Shown here: in pieces, positions 25,071 through 34,402 of the stretch | How positions within the stretch are numbered: the stretch's first letter is position 1 | How the letters are laid out: each line of letters begins with the position of its first letter | Source of the DNA: Planctomycetaceae bacterium | GTDB taxonomy: Bacteria > Planctomycetota > Planctomycetia > Planctomycetales > Planctomycetaceae | Direction: 5' to 3' | Length of the DNA stretch: 64,000 nt | NCBI GenBank assembly: GCA_021732975.1 | Contig: JAKFWC010000019.1 | Location: 1 to 64,000, forward strand | Translations under genes and position numbers: made by a program | The notes under the pieces: model-generated | Database searches by the model: none | The model's input: only the letters and a program-made list of their open reading frames with translations | What the model was told of the DNA's origin: nothing

Positions 25071-26570
25071 ATGTTGAATGTCCTCGGGTCGAGCAAACGG
25101 CTGTGCAACGGCGTCACGCGCCGCGACTTCCTGGAAGTCGGCGGCAGCAGTCTGACCGGACTGTCGCTGGCGAACATGCTCGCCGCCGATCAATCGAACG
25201 CATTTGCGGATCGCTCGTTGCCCGATAACTTCGGCCGCGCGAAACGCTGCATCGTCATCTTTCTCTACGGTTCGCCGAGCCAGCTCGAAACCGTCGATAT
25301 GAAGCCGAACGCGCCGCTGGAAATTCGCGGCACGATGCAGCCGATTCCGTCGTCGCTGCCGGGGCTCGATGTCTGCGAGCACATGCCGCACATGGCGAAG
25401 ATGATGGACCGCGTGTCCGTGGTGCGGTCGCTCCATCACGAATACCCCATCCATGGCGTGGCGTGGGCGATGACCGGAACGCCGGTGATCGATGTTAACA
25501 TGGAGCTCGCCCCGAGCGATCCGAAGCATCACCCGTATTTCGGCTGTGCCGTCGAATACATGGACCGCAAGCAGCGCGGCGGCATGCCGACGTTCCCGCA
25601 GAACGTGGCGTTGCCCTTTCCCTTCAGCTCACAACGCACCGGCGAAGTTTATCGAGCCGGTCCATATGCCGCGTTTCTGGGATCGAAGTACAACCCGATC
25701 TGGACGGAGTACGACGGCAAAGCGTCGCGGTCGGTGAAGAAAACGCTACGGGATATGGACCTCGACATCTGGGATCCGTACGTCGCCTGCAATGCGGAAA
25801 GTCACTTCCGCTTATCATCGACCACGCTGCCGCAGGAATTGACGCTCGATCGGTTGCACCGCCGTCGTAGTCTCGTCGAACAGTTCGATTCGGCCCGCCG
25901 GGCGTTTGCGGACTCGGAACGGGTGCAGAGTCTGTCCGAATCGCAGCAGATGGCGTATTCGCTGATTCAATCGCCAAAGGTGGCGGAAGCGCTCGATGTC
26001 CGCCGGGAATCGGCCGCGACGCGCGAGTTGTACGGGATGTCGCTCTTCGGACAGGGGTGTCTCGCCGCACGGCGCATGCTCGAAGCCGGCACGCGCCTGG
26101 TCAGTGTCTTCTGGGATGAATACGGTCTCGCCGGGGATGCTTGGGATACGCACTGGAATCACTACCCCCGCATGACCGACCAGTTGCTGCCGAGCTTTGA
26201 CCGCGGTTATTCCGGGTTGATTCTCGATCTGGAACAGCGAGGCATGCTCGAAGACACGCTGGTGGTTTGTCTCAGCGAGCACGGCCGCACGCCGAAGATC
26301 AACAGCGCCAAAGGGGGCGGCCGCGATCACTGGTCGCAAGCCTACTCCGCGCTGTTCGCCGGTGGCGGGATTGCCAGAGGCCGGGTGATTGGTGCGACCG
26401 ACAAGCATGCCGCGGAAGTCACCTCGAATCCCGTCGGTCCGAAAGACGCCCTTGCCACGATGTACCATCTGCTGGGGATCGATCCGCATTCGATCCTGCC
26501 CGACCAGACCGGTCGTCCGATCCCGCTGCTCCCCGACAGCACCCGCGTGATCAACGAGATGCTCACCTGA
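25071..26570 (+). CDS. DUF1501 exported protein, tandem copy
   Basis: 499 residues, ATG at 25071 with GGGGGAG upstream. Tat signal TRRDFLEVGGSSLTGLSLANMLAAD. Shared DUF1501 motifs: IVIFLYGSPSQLETVDMKPNAP, VVRSLHHEYPIHG, TLVVCLSEHGRTPKINSA, GRDHWSQAYSALFAGGGIARG and DALATMYHLLGID. It differs clearly from the copy at 23615, so the pair is an old duplication or joint recruitment. The 103-base gap suggests possible co-transcription. Periplasmic or cell-surface location is expected; function unknown. Confidence 0.88.
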   Translation: MLNVLGSSKRLCNGVTRRDFLEVGGSSLTGLSLANMLAADQSNAFADRSLPDNFGRAKRCIVIFLYGSPSQLETVDMKPNAPLEIRGTMQPIPSSLPGLDVCEHMPHMAKMMDRVSVVRSLHHEYPIHGVAWAMTGTPVIDVNMELAPSDPKHHPYFGCAVEYMDRKQRGGMPTFPQNVALPFPFSSQRTGEVYRAGPYAAFLGSKYNPIWTEYDGKASRSVKKTLRDMDLDIWDPYVACNAESHFRLSSTTLPQELTLDRLHRRRSLVEQFDSARRAFADSERVQSLSESQQMAYSLIQSPKVAEALDVRRESAATRELYGMSLFGQGCLAARRMLEAGTRLVSVFWDEYGLAGDAWDTHWNHYPRMTDQLLPSFDRGYSGLILDLEQRGMLEDTLVVCLSEHGRTPKINSAKGGGRDHWSQAYSALFAGGGIARGRVIGATDKHAAEVTSNPVGPKDALATMYHLLGIDPHSILPDQTGRPIPLLPDSTRVINEMLT

Positions 26571-26572
26571 CC

Positions 26573-26656
26573 CGCTTGCGGTTTCGCGCCTCGCAAAGAT
26601 CGCTTCCCCGTGTCCTCGTGGATACTCTGACACACTCAGCGCGAAACCGCGAAGCG
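26573..26656. repeat. Family C inverted pair
   Basis: CGCTTGCGGTTTCGCGC at 26573-26589 and GCGCGAAACCGCGAAGCG at 26639-26656 are inverse copies with a 49-base spacer. The element lies between a DUF1501 gene and a convergent sulfatase gene (end 26679) and may terminate both. Confidence 0.75.
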
Positions 26657-26678
26657 TGGTCGATGCCGACCCATCACA

Positions 26679-28016
26679 CTACGGTTTCGCCCCGGACGGC
26701 ACGGCGTCCTTCAACCACTGCTGCAACTTGGCACGCATGGCAATCACGCGGTTGGGTTCTTTGTCGGCGAGGTTCTGCTCTTCGCTGATGTCGGTCGCGA
26801 GGTTGTACAGGGCGGGCCCTTTCACGGCGGCTTTGGCCTTCTTCTTTTTCGACTTGGCGGTAGCGTTGTCATCATCAGGACCGTCGTTAATCACGAGCTT
26901 CCAATCGCCCATGCGGACGGCGGCGGAAGTCGGCGACTTCACGCAGAGAATCGACTCATGCGACGAATGCGCCCCTTCCGTGAGCACCGGCCAGATGTCT
27001 TTTCCATCGATCGGTAGTTTCTGTTCGAGTGACCCACCGGCCAGTTTGATGAATGTGGGATACCAGTCGATCACGTGGACCGATTCTTTGATCCGCACGC
27101 CGCCGGGGATGTGACCGGGCCAGTTCGCGAAGGCACAGCCACGGACGCCACCTTCGTCGATGGAACCTTTATAACCCTTGAGCGGCGTGTTGTCCGTCGG
27201 TGCCGGACCGCCGTTGTCGGAGGAAAAAACAATAAGCGTGTTCTCACGCATCCCCGCCGTTTCCAAGGCCGTGATAATCTGACCAACGGCTTCATCCACC
27301 GCGGCGAGCATTCCCGCCAGCTTCTGCTTCGCGCCACTCAATGAGGAATACGGTTCGAGATATTTCTCGGGCACCTGATGTGGTGAGTGAATCCCATTGA
27401 ACGGCACATACAGAAACAGCGGCTTGATCTTATTCCGCTCGGCAATCAACCGGCACGCTTCCTTCGCCACGAGGTGCGTCGAGTACCCCTCTTCCTTCAG
27501 CGGCTTGTCGTCGCGATACCAGTCATCCATGCCGTCGCGGGTATGGTCGAAGTAGTCGATGGCGCCGAAGTAATGGCCGTACTGATGATCGAACCCGCGG
27601 GCCGTGGGAAGATACGCCGGGTCGAAATCGCCGAGGTGCCATTTGCCGGTGATCGCCGTTTCATACCCCGCGTCATGCAGCGCATTGGCGAGCGTCCGTT
27701 CCTGCAACGGCAGCCCCCATTTCGCCTTGGGTCGCACCACCTGGTAAACCCCGGTCCGCGTCGCATACCGCCCGGTCATCAGCGCCGCCCGCGTGGGCGA
27801 ACAGACCGGCTGCACGTAATGAGACTCCAGCACCGTCCCCGCCTTCGCCAACCGATCCATCTGCGGCGTCTGTGTCACCTTCCCGCCGTTGAACCCGCAG
27901 TCCGCGTAACCGAGATCGTCGACGAGCAGAAAAACAATGTTGGGCTTTGACTCCGCCGCGATGAGCATCGACGGCATGGTCAGCACGGCGATCAGCAGCA
28001 AAATCCTTCGCGACAT
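26679..28016 (-). CDS. Sulfatase (Cys-type, arylsulfatase family)
   Basis: 445 residues with a signal peptide (ILLLIAVLTMPSMLIAA). Sulfatase hallmarks: PNIVFLLVDDLGYAD (metal-binding Asp pair at 33-34), CSPTRAALMTGR with Cys72, which is converted to formylglycine by a sulfatase-maturing enzyme, GKWHLGD, and SDNGG (later metal ligands). A Lys-rich insert (KSKKKKAKAAVK) lies near the C-terminus. It is expected to cleave sulfate esters from polysaccharides outside the cytoplasm; marine and freshwater planctomycetes carry many such enzymes. The substrate cannot be told. Confidence 0.93.
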   Translation of the reverse strand: MSRRILLLIAVLTMPSMLIAAESKPNIVFLLVDDLGYADCGFNGGKVTQTPQMDRLAKAGTVLESHYVQPVCSPTRAALMTGRYATRTGVYQVVRPKAKWGLPLQERTLANALHDAGYETAITGKWHLGDFDPAYLPTARGFDHQYGHYFGAIDYFDHTRDGMDDWYRDDKPLKEEGYSTHLVAKEACRLIAERNKIKPLFLYVPFNGIHSPHQVPEKYLEPYSSLSGAKQKLAGMLAAVDEAVGQIITALETAGMRENTLIVFSSDNGGPAPTDNTPLKGYKGSIDEGGVRGCAFANWPGHIPGGVRIKESVHVIDWYPTFIKLAGGSLEQKLPIDGKDIWPVLTEGAHSSHESILCVKSPTSAAVRMGDWKLVINDGPDDDNATAKSKKKKAKAAVKGPALYNLATDISEEQNLADKEPNRVIAMRAKLQQWLKDAVPSGAKP

Positions 28017-28040
28017 CAGATGCTCCTCACAGATGGGTGG

Positions 28041-28066
28041 CCCAGACGCTGTCCGCAGCGTCTGGG
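28041..28066. repeat. 11-bp-stem hairpin upstream of sulfatase
   Basis: CCCAGACGCTG and CAGCGTCTGGG pair perfectly around a 4-base loop. It opens a roughly 640-base gene-free stretch (28017-28657) that also holds a CAGATGGC/GCCATCTG hairpin near 28150-28168 and the inverted repeat pair at 28256/28519; the region looks like accumulated repeats, and no gene was recognised in it. Confidence 0.75.
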
Positions 28067-28255
28067 TTCACAAAGGCTACATCATCACCGACAGAATGGA
28101 AATGACCTCGCGTAGGCCCGGACATCCAAAGCGACGCCTTGGGGTGGCTCAGATGGCCACGCCATCTGGGGCGGCGCAGCCGCATAGAGGCATTGCAGAG
28201 AGCGGCTGATGAACGGCCAGCCGTCGGGACCGCTTGAGCGATTGTCGCAATGAAA

Positions 28256-28306
28256 CGGGTACCACCGGTTGCCTCAACCGGTGCTGCGTAGCGGCTGGAA
28301 GCCTCC
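28256..28306 (+). repeat. Left copy of inverted repeat, family F
   Basis: About 50 bases beginning CGGGTACCACCGGTTGCCTC; the first 40 or so are identical, in inverse orientation, to 28519-28570, after which a few substitutions appear. The copy contains its own palindrome ACCGGTTG..CAACCGGT. Confidence 0.85.
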
Positions 28307-28518
28307 AGATACGCCTCCCCCAAATCATAGTTCACCCACGTAATCGGCACGCCGACGGATTTGCGTTCCAGGGACCAGTAAACCGAAGTCCGCGGCCAGT
28401 CGACCGCCCGGATAATCAGGCCGGCACTGATCGTCGATCATCTTCCGCGCTATCGAGTCAACCTTGGGCGGGGTGTTTTCGGGGTTGAGACACGATTCTG
28501 AGCACTTGAACGCGGTTC

Positions 28519-28570
28519 GAGAAGCTTCCGACCGCTACGCAGCACCGGTTGAGGCAACCGGTGGTACCCG
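28519..28570 (-). repeat. Right copy of inverted repeat, family F
   Basis: Inverse copy of 28256-28306, separated from it by about 210 bases of sequence with no gene. The pair could fold into a large hairpin or represent two insertions of one short mobile repeat. Confidence 0.85.
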
Positions 28571-28657
28571 GCAGATTGGTGCAATGTCTAACTGGCGGTA
28601 CGATTCACCTTAGTCTTGATGAAAGCACCAGTTTGAATATCTTGGATGGGGCAGGCC

Positions 28658-29314
28658 ATGCGCCAACGGTTGATCGTCACGATATTCACCGTGGTCGCAT
28701 GCGCATGCGCGTACACGACTTCATCACAGGAACGAGACAAGACCAACGAATCCTCGACGCAGGCTCCTGTTCAGAAACCCGATAGCAGCCGGCGGCGCAA
28801 CGATCAATCCCCCTTCAGGGAGAATCAGGATCCCGCCGCGGAAGCCGCCGCCAGACAGTACGAACACGATGAAAGTGCCATTTCCGCTCGGACAGTGAAT
28901 CGCTTCCATCTAGCGATCATTGCCCGGCTTCTGGAAAACATGCCACGCCAATGTCAATTATCAATCCAGTACGGTGGGATTGTGGTGACGAATGATGGGA
29001 ACCGGAATTTCCGCGTGCATGGCTCTATCGGCAACACGCTGGAATGGACGGTTTCGCACGTGAATCATGATCGTGTTGGTTTGGGGAATCCTATCTTTAA
29101 TATGATGATCTCCACCAAACGCACCGGGAAGACATTGGCCACATGTCGCCTCGGTGATGACATCGTGTTCGTCTCCGTGAGCTTCATTCAAGGTCGCGAT
29201 CCCAACGACCCCAAGTCGCTGGACGAGCCGCTGGCGGAATTAGGCATGTTCTCTGTGAGAAAAACCATCCAACTCCTGCAACAGGAACCGGGTGATCTTG
29301 AGAAAGCCGAGTAG
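28658..29314 (+). CDS. Exported protein of unknown function
   Basis: About 218 residues from the ATG at 28658 (GGGGCAGG upstream; an ATG four codons earlier lacks a site). Signal peptide LIVTIFTVVACACAYTTSS; the Cys pair may be a weak lipobox. A low-complexity polar stretch (SSTQAPVQKPDSSRRRNDQS) precedes a soluble domain with LAIIARLLENMPRQCQLSIQYG and a beta-rich half ending FSVRKTIQLLQQEP. No family recognised. It faces the convergent aminotransferase gene 14 bases away. Confidence 0.55.
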   Translation: MRQRLIVTIFTVVACACAYTTSSQERDKTNESSTQAPVQKPDSSRRRNDQSPFRENQDPAAEAAARQYEHDESAISARTVNRFHLAIIARLLENMPRQCQLSIQYGGIVVTNDGNRNFRVHGSIGNTLEWTVSHVNHDRVGLGNPIFNMMISTKRTGKTLATCRLGDDIVFVSVSFIQGRDPNDPKSLDEPLAELGMFSVRKTIQLLQQEPGDLEKAE

Positions 29315-29328
29315 CTCACCCTAGAACC

Positions 29329-30594
29329 TCACTCCACCGCATACGGTGTTGTCAGCCGGAATTTTACGTGCTGATCGAGGTACTTCTGCACGCGGTCGGT
29401 GCGGGCGATGGCTTTCGGGAGGAAGTCGAGGGCTTGTTGCAGGCGGTCGTCGGGTTCGGCACAACTGAAGCGGAGGAAGCCGCCACCGGCGTCGCCGAAG
29501 CACTCGCCGCCGAGACACGCCACGCCGAAGTGGTCGTCGGCTCCTTCCAGCAGATAGAGCGCTAACCCGTGGCTGGTGATGCCGAGGCGGTTGCAGATCG
29601 GGGCGACACTCGGGAAGACATAGAACGTTGCGGCGGGATCCAGCGCTTTGAATCCATCCAGGCGGTTTAGCCCGGCGGTGAGCAGCTCGACCTTGCGGCG
29701 GAACTTTTCCATCTGGGCGTTGCGCTCGGCCGTATCGCGCTCGAGGGCCGCTTTCCCCGCGAGTTGCACCAGCGGCGGCGTGCACGAGAGCGTGGTGTTG
29801 ATCATCTTACCGATGGCGTCGGTCACCTCGGCACTGGCGACGGAGAAGCCGAGCCGCCAGCCGCTCATGCTGTAAGACTTGCTGAAGGTGTACGCCGCCA
29901 TGCACTGATCCAGCATGCCGGGTTGGGCCAGTAGCGACACGTGCTCGCCCTTCCAGACCATGTGGCAATACGGCTCGTCACTGAAGACGGCGATGTTCTT
30001 GCCGCGGAGCAGGTCGGCGATGTTCCGCATGTCATCGAGGGTCATCACGCCGCCGGTGGGGTTGTGCGGCGAGTTAAAGAAAATCGCCCGTGGAGACGGA
30101 TCGGTGTTCAGAAAATTCTCGATGGCGGACAACTCGGGCCGGAAGCCATTCGCTTGTTTCAGTGGCGAAAAGACCGGTCGGCCACCACGCCGGAGAATGT
30201 TCGGCAGATACGTCGGGAAGTACGGGCTGAAGACGAGGACGCCATCACCCGGATTGACGAACGCTTCGCAGAAGTATTGCTCGAAGACTTTTGCTCCGGG
30301 GGCCACACAGACGTTGTTCATCTGCGCGGGGATCTTGAATTCCTGCGATACGAACTTCGCGGCGGTTTCCCGGAAAACCGGCAGACCGGGTGACGGGCAG
30401 TAGTGCGACTGGTTGTCACGGATGGCTTCGATGCCGGTCGATTTCGCGGACGCCGTGCTCTCGAAAGGGCTGTCGCCGATTTCGAGTTCGACGACATCTT
30501 TGCCCGCGGCTTTCAATTGTTTCGCGATCGCGAGAACGCTGAACGCGGTTTCGACCGACAACGAGCGCGCGAATTCACTGAGTTGCACCGCCAC
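29329..30594 (-). CDS. Class I/II pyridoxal-phosphate aminotransferase
   Basis: 421 residues, fold-type I. Visible: ELEIGDSPF near the start, HYCPSPGLPVFRETAAKF, FFNSPHNPTGGV, DEPYCHMVW (PLP-binding Asp/Tyr) and TFSKSYSMSGWRLGF, with the Schiff-base Lys in SKS and the phosphate-binding Arg. A C-terminal LRFSCAEPDDRL carries the substrate-carboxylate Arg region. It resembles aspartate-type aminotransferases of the AspC/PatA/MalY region of the family; substrate specificity is not clear. Probably monocistronic, cytoplasmic. Confidence 0.9.
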   Translation of the reverse strand: MAVQLSEFARSLSVETAFSVLAIAKQLKAAGKDVVELEIGDSPFESTASAKSTGIEAIRDNQSHYCPSPGLPVFRETAAKFVSQEFKIPAQMNNVCVAPGAKVFEQYFCEAFVNPGDGVLVFSPYFPTYLPNILRRGGRPVFSPLKQANGFRPELSAIENFLNTDPSPRAIFFNSPHNPTGGVMTLDDMRNIADLLRGKNIAVFSDEPYCHMVWKGEHVSLLAQPGMLDQCMAAYTFSKSYSMSGWRLGFSVASAEVTDAIGKMINTTLSCTPPLVQLAGKAALERDTAERNAQMEKFRRKVELLTAGLNRLDGFKALDPAATFYVFPSVAPICNRLGITSHGLALYLLEGADDHFGVACLGGECFGDAGGGFLRFSCAEPDDRLQQALDFLPKAIARTDRVQKYLDQHVKFRLTTPYAVE

Positions 30595-30679
30595 GGGAGG
30601 TTCCTTGTGGGTTCATCGAGAGGGAAGAGTTGTGGTGTAGTGTAATCGATGGACGTGAGGAGGGCACGCGGTGGGATCG

Positions 30680-30703
30680 GCGCGGGGCGCGAAACCGCAC
30701 AGC
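30680..30703. repeat. Family C half-element
   Basis: GCGGGGCGCGAAACCGCACA resembles one arm of the family C palindrome. It lies in a 193-base gap that also holds a short polypyrimidine direct repeat (CAACCTTCGACCTTCAACCC). No gene in this gap. Confidence 0.5.
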
Positions 30704-30787
30704 GAAGGTTGGGTGCGCTGGGATTCCGCAAAGCGGCAAGCGAAGAAAAGATCTTTCTTCTGACCCTCAACCTTCGACCTTCAACCC

Positions 30788-32098
30788 TCAACCCAGCAGT
30801 TTGGTGATCGGTGTCCCATCGTGGGCGACTTTGAAGGGGCGGCCGCTCTTCGAGAAGATTTCCTCGCCGAGTTTCAGCCCGAGAGCATGCGCGATCGTGG
30901 CGTTGAAATCGGCGACGGTGACCCCTTCGTCTTCCGGGCTGTGACCGTTCTTGTCGGAGGAACCCCACACCTGGCCCCCTTTCACGCCGCCACCGGCCAG
31001 TACGCCTGAGAAGACGCCGGGGTGATGATCGCGGCCGCTGTTCTGGTTGATCTTCGGCGTGCGGCCGAACTCCGACGTGATCACCACCAACGTTTTCTTC
31101 AGCAGCCCGCGGGACTTCAAGTCGCCGAGCAACGTCGCGATGGCGTGATCCATGCGACCGGCGGTCGTGCCGACTTTGTCGTAGATGTCGGTGTGCATGT
31201 CCCAGTTGCCGAAAGTGACTTCCACAAACTTGACATCGTTCTCGACCAGCCGCCGCGCGAGCATGCAGCCTTGACCGAACGCGTCCATGCCGTACTTTTC
31301 GCGGTCCTCTTTCTTTTCGAGGTTGAGGTCGAACGCCTTCAGATCGGCACTCCCCATCAGTGCCTGGGCCTGACGATAGAATTCGGTGTAGGCTTCCACC
31401 TGTTTCTGCGGATACTTCTTGCGGAAGCCGCTGTCGAACTTGTTGACGAGATCGAGCCGGGCCTGGAACGAACCCGAATTGAGGTATTCCGGCTGTTTCG
31501 TATTCTGCAGGCCATCGTTGGGATTGCCGAGCGGAATGGGGGTGTAACTCGGTTCCATGAAGCCCGCGCCGGGGTGACGGTTGTCGCCGCCGATGAGGAC
31601 ATTGTCCGGCAGCGTGCGGTCTTTACGGACGCCGTTGAGCTTCATCATCCAGGCCCCCATGCCGGGGTGGCGGATCGAGGCGATTTCCTTGTAGCTCGTC
31701 CGCATCAGATACCGCCCGGCGTCGTGGTCTGCGGTTTCGGTGTGCAGTGACCGCACGATCGCCAGATCATCGGCGTGCTTCGCCAGTTCGGGGAGCCAGT
31801 TGCCTAACGTCAAGCCGCTGACTTGAGTTTGAATCGGCTTCGTTTCGCCTTCGTTCTCACGCCCGCCGCGGACATCGAAGGTGTCGAGGTGACTCATCGC
31901 CCCGGTCATGAAGAGATAGATGACGTGGCTGGCCGTGCCGCCACCAGGAAGTTTCGGCATGGGCTTTTTCTTGTCATCCGCAGCAAAAGCGAATGATCCC
32001 AACGCGGGGAGCACTGACACGCCCAGAAGGGACTGCGCGGTCCGTTCGAGGAACAACCGCCGCGTGGTGATGTCGAGATCTTTCAGGGTGTCGAGCAT
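30788..32098 (-). CDS. DUF1501 exported protein paired with DUF1549 protein
   Basis: About 436 residues if started at 32098; an in-frame ATG at 32128 is an alternative, and the longer frame to 32737 overlaps the upstream gene and is spurious. Tat-like signal TTRRLFLERTAQSLLGVSVLPALGSFAFA. DUF1501 motifs: VIYLFMTGAMSHLDTFDVR, AIVRSLHTETADHDAG, TLVVITSEFGRTPKINQNSGRDHHP and FNATIAHALGLKLGEEI. It directly follows the DUF1549/DUF1553 gene, the commonest arrangement of this family in planctomycetes, so the two products probably act together at the cell envelope. Biochemical role unknown. Confidence 0.85.
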   Translation of the reverse strand: MLDTLKDLDITTRRLFLERTAQSLLGVSVLPALGSFAFAADDKKKPMPKLPGGGTASHVIYLFMTGAMSHLDTFDVRGGRENEGETKPIQTQVSGLTLGNWLPELAKHADDLAIVRSLHTETADHDAGRYLMRTSYKEIASIRHPGMGAWMMKLNGVRKDRTLPDNVLIGGDNRHPGAGFMEPSYTPIPLGNPNDGLQNTKQPEYLNSGSFQARLDLVNKFDSGFRKKYPQKQVEAYTEFYRQAQALMGSADLKAFDLNLEKKEDREKYGMDAFGQGCMLARRLVENDVKFVEVTFGNWDMHTDIYDKVGTTAGRMDHAIATLLGDLKSRGLLKKTLVVITSEFGRTPKINQNSGRDHHPGVFSGVLAGGGVKGGQVWGSSDKNGHSPEDEGVTVADFNATIAHALGLKLGEEIFSKSGRPFKVAHDGTPITKLLG

Positions 32099-32131
32099 GT
32101 TCAATTCCAGGGCACTGGGAAGGCTCATAAT

Positions 32132-32153
32132 GGGGCGCAAAACCGCAAGCGGG
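32132..32153. repeat. Family C half-element
   Basis: GGGGCGCAAAACCGCAAGCG, one arm of the family C palindrome, lies between the DUF1549 and DUF1501 genes of one transcription unit. It is immediately 5' of the alternative start of the DUF1501 gene. Confidence 0.5.
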
Positions 32154-32163
32154 GTCGGGGAGG

Positions 32164-34098
32164 TTACTGAATGAACAGGAACTCTCTGGTGTTGACCAAA
32201 GACCAGATGACGTTGCCGTAACCGCCTGCGTTGTGTTTGGTAATTTCGTCCAGCGCGATCGTTCGTTCTTCGTCGGTCGGCCGGCGGGAGAGGATCGTCA
32301 TGAAGATGATGTTGACCCGCTCTTCCGGTTTCTTGCCTTCCGTCACCGTATGATACAGGAACGACTTTTCGTGCAGAATCATGTGTGTGATGTTGCCATT
32401 GAACATCTGCAGCACCTGAGGCACGGAGCCTTCTTCCGATGAGGCTTCGATTGATTCCCGATCGGACTGGCCGAACTGACGCAGGAAATGGCCGGGGGGC
32501 ATCGGCGACGGCAGTTCCGACGCATACGCCAGCAGTTGGCCTTTGTAAGTGTAAGCCTTGTTGCGGGCATCGCGGAATTTGCCGGACTGAGCGTCCCGCA
32601 ATTCGATGTCCCGCTTCATGATCTCGGCCGCTGTGGCTTTCGTGAGATCGATATCCAGCAATTCCGCCTGCACCCGTGCCGGTTCCGTCTGATACTTTTC
32701 GGGATCCCACACCGCCAGGGTGATGAACGAATCCCACACCTGCTCCGGTGTCATCCGCCGCAGCACCGGTCCCGGAAAATGGTAATCGTCGCTTTCGCCG
32801 ACTTCCGCATACGTGGCTTCGCGCTGGTAGGCCTTCGTGTTGAGAACAACCCGCAGATACTCTTTCACATCGAACTTGAGCCGCACCATTTCCGACGTGA
32901 GGAACGCCATCAACTCCGGATTCTCGGCGACCGTCTCGTCTTTCATATCATCAACCGGCTCAATCTGGCCGATGCCGAAGAGCCGTTTCCACATCCGATT
33001 GGCAATGGTCTTGGCGAACCGCGGGTTCTCTGGCGAGGTCAGCCATTTTGTGAAGATCACCCGCGGGGAATCTCCTTTTGAAGTCACCGGCTGTGGATCG
33101 AAAATGGTCTTCGGAGCGACGGCCGCTTTCGGCTTGGCGTCATCGTATTGATAGTCCTGCGGCAACGTCAGCTTGGCCCCGTTGTCGTAAACTTCGATGA
33201 GATTGCCCTGCAGGAAACGGTTGTACTTGCCGCCGCCGTCGAACTTCTCATCGATCTTCTTCAACTCCTCGCGCATCTGGTTGACGACGTTGCCGCCACC
33301 GAAGCGTTTGTCACCGGCACCACGGCGGGTCGAAGTCCCGAAGGTATACGCGGCGACTTCGTAGAATTCTTTCCGCTTCCACTTATCGAAGGGATGGTCG
33401 TGACACTGCGCGCAGCCGATCTGTGTACCGAGGAAAATCCGGACCGTATTGTTCATCGAATCGAGCGGCATGCCCGAATCGCGCAGTAGATATCCGGTTG
33501 CGGGATTGTCGAAATACTTCCCCTCGGCGGTCAGCATCTCGCTCACCCAACGGTCGTAGGGGGTGTTGGCTTCGAGGTGCTCGCGAACCCATTCGTTGTA
33601 CAGTTTGCCCGGCGCGTTGTTCGTGACTTCGCGATCGCGCAGACGGAGGATATCGGCCCAGTAGTTGTAAAGATGCCGGGCGTAACCTTCGTCGTTCAGC
33701 AATGTGTCGATGAGTTTCGTCCGCTTTTCCTTGTCGGTGTTGACCAGGAACGAGCGGGCCTGCTTGTAGGTGGGGATGGTGCCGGTGATGTCGAGATAGA
33801 CCCGGCGGACAAACTGATCGTCGCTGGTCATCTCATTCGGCTTCGTCCGCGTCTTGAGGTAATTCGCTTCGATCAGCTTGTCGATCTTCGCGGCAGACGA
33901 CAGCACCTGTGATTTCGTGGTCGCATCGACTTTATCGACCGTGATCCTGCGGGTTGGCACGGGAATCGGCGGCGCGGGTTTCGCCTTCGGCTTGGCCTTC
34001 CCTTTGGCTTGCGCCAAGACGGGTGCCTCCATGGCCAGCCCTACGACCAGTGCCACAGCCGTGAGACAACCCAGGCGGAAGAGAGACCGAATCAGCAT
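32164..34098 (-). CDS. DUF1549/DUF1553 exported protein
   Basis: 644 residues with signal peptide ([25 protein letters not shown]) and a Lys/Ala/Pro linker. DUF1549 spans roughly 80-260 ([40 protein letters not shown]) and includes [20 protein letters not shown], a CxxCH haem-c-like motif. DUF1553 follows ([30 protein letters not shown]...QREATY). The usual PSCyt1 cytochrome domain is absent. It is the upstream partner of the DUF1501 gene. Electron transfer at the envelope is suggested by the CxxCH motif but not shown. Confidence 0.85.
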   Translation of the reverse strand: MLIRSLFRLGCLTAVALVVGLAMEAPVLAQAKGKAKPKAKPAPPIPVPTRRITVDKVDATTKSQVLSSAAKIDKLIEANYLKTRTKPNEMTSDDQFVRRVYLDITGTIPTYKQARSFLVNTDKEKRTKLIDTLLNDEGYARHLYNYWADILRLRDREVTNNAPGKLYNEWVREHLEANTPYDRWVSEMLTAEGKYFDNPATGYLLRDSGMPLDSMNNTVRIFLGTQIGCAQCHDHPFDKWKRKEFYEVAAYTFGTSTRRGAGDKRFGGGNVVNQMREELKKIDEKFDGGGKYNRFLQGNLIEVYDNGAKLTLPQDYQYDDAKPKAAVAPKTIFDPQPVTSKGDSPRVIFTKWLTSPENPRFAKTIANRMWKRLFGIGQIEPVDDMKDETVAENPELMAFLTSEMVRLKFDVKEYLRVVLNTKAYQREATYAEVGESDDYHFPGPVLRRMTPEQVWDSFITLAVWDPEKYQTEPARVQAELLDIDLTKATAAEIMKRDIELRDAQSGKFRDARNKAYTYKGQLLAYASELPSPMPPGHFLRQFGQSDRESIEASSEEGSVPQVLQMFNGNITHMILHEKSFLYHTVTEGKKPEERVNIIFMTILSRRPTDEERTIALDEITKHNAGGYGNVIWSLVNTREFLFIQ

Positions 34099-34402
34099 GC
34101 GAACGATCCTGCAAAGTCACGGCGGTAAGCAATGGGGCGCAGCGGACGAAATCTTGGAAGTGTCCTTTATTCTGGCTTTCAGAAGAGTGGTAAGCAACAG
34201 GATGTTGCCTCATTCACGGATAAATCAAAAATGTTCCAACCCGTGAAACATCCGATTTTCACTGGACTTATGCCGATTTGTTCAGCGGCGATCCTTGCAT
34301 GATCGCAATCATCCCGAAAGAGCGTTGGGGCTGACATTTCTCGCAAAACCTGCTACACCGGATGGGCTTTTGTACGAAAAATCACGGACGAGGAGTGGAC
34401 GG
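34099..34402. other. Intergenic region between divergent DUF1549 and hpnH genes
   Basis: About 300 bases holding the promoters of two divergent genes. GGTAAGCAA occurs twice (near 34131 and 34189), a possible operator-like direct repeat, but it is short. A frame from 34295 merges with hpnH but lacks a ribosome site. No other gene was seen. Confidence 0.45.

Noticed and set aside
28017-28657. CRISPR-like array
   Set aside because: The repeats here are inverted and of several different sequences, without regular spacing or spacers.
30788-32737. 649-codon DUF1501 frame starting at 32737
   Set aside because: Its first 200 codons are antisense-like shadow of the DUF1549 gene end; the Tat signal and the ribosome context place the start at 32098 or 32128.
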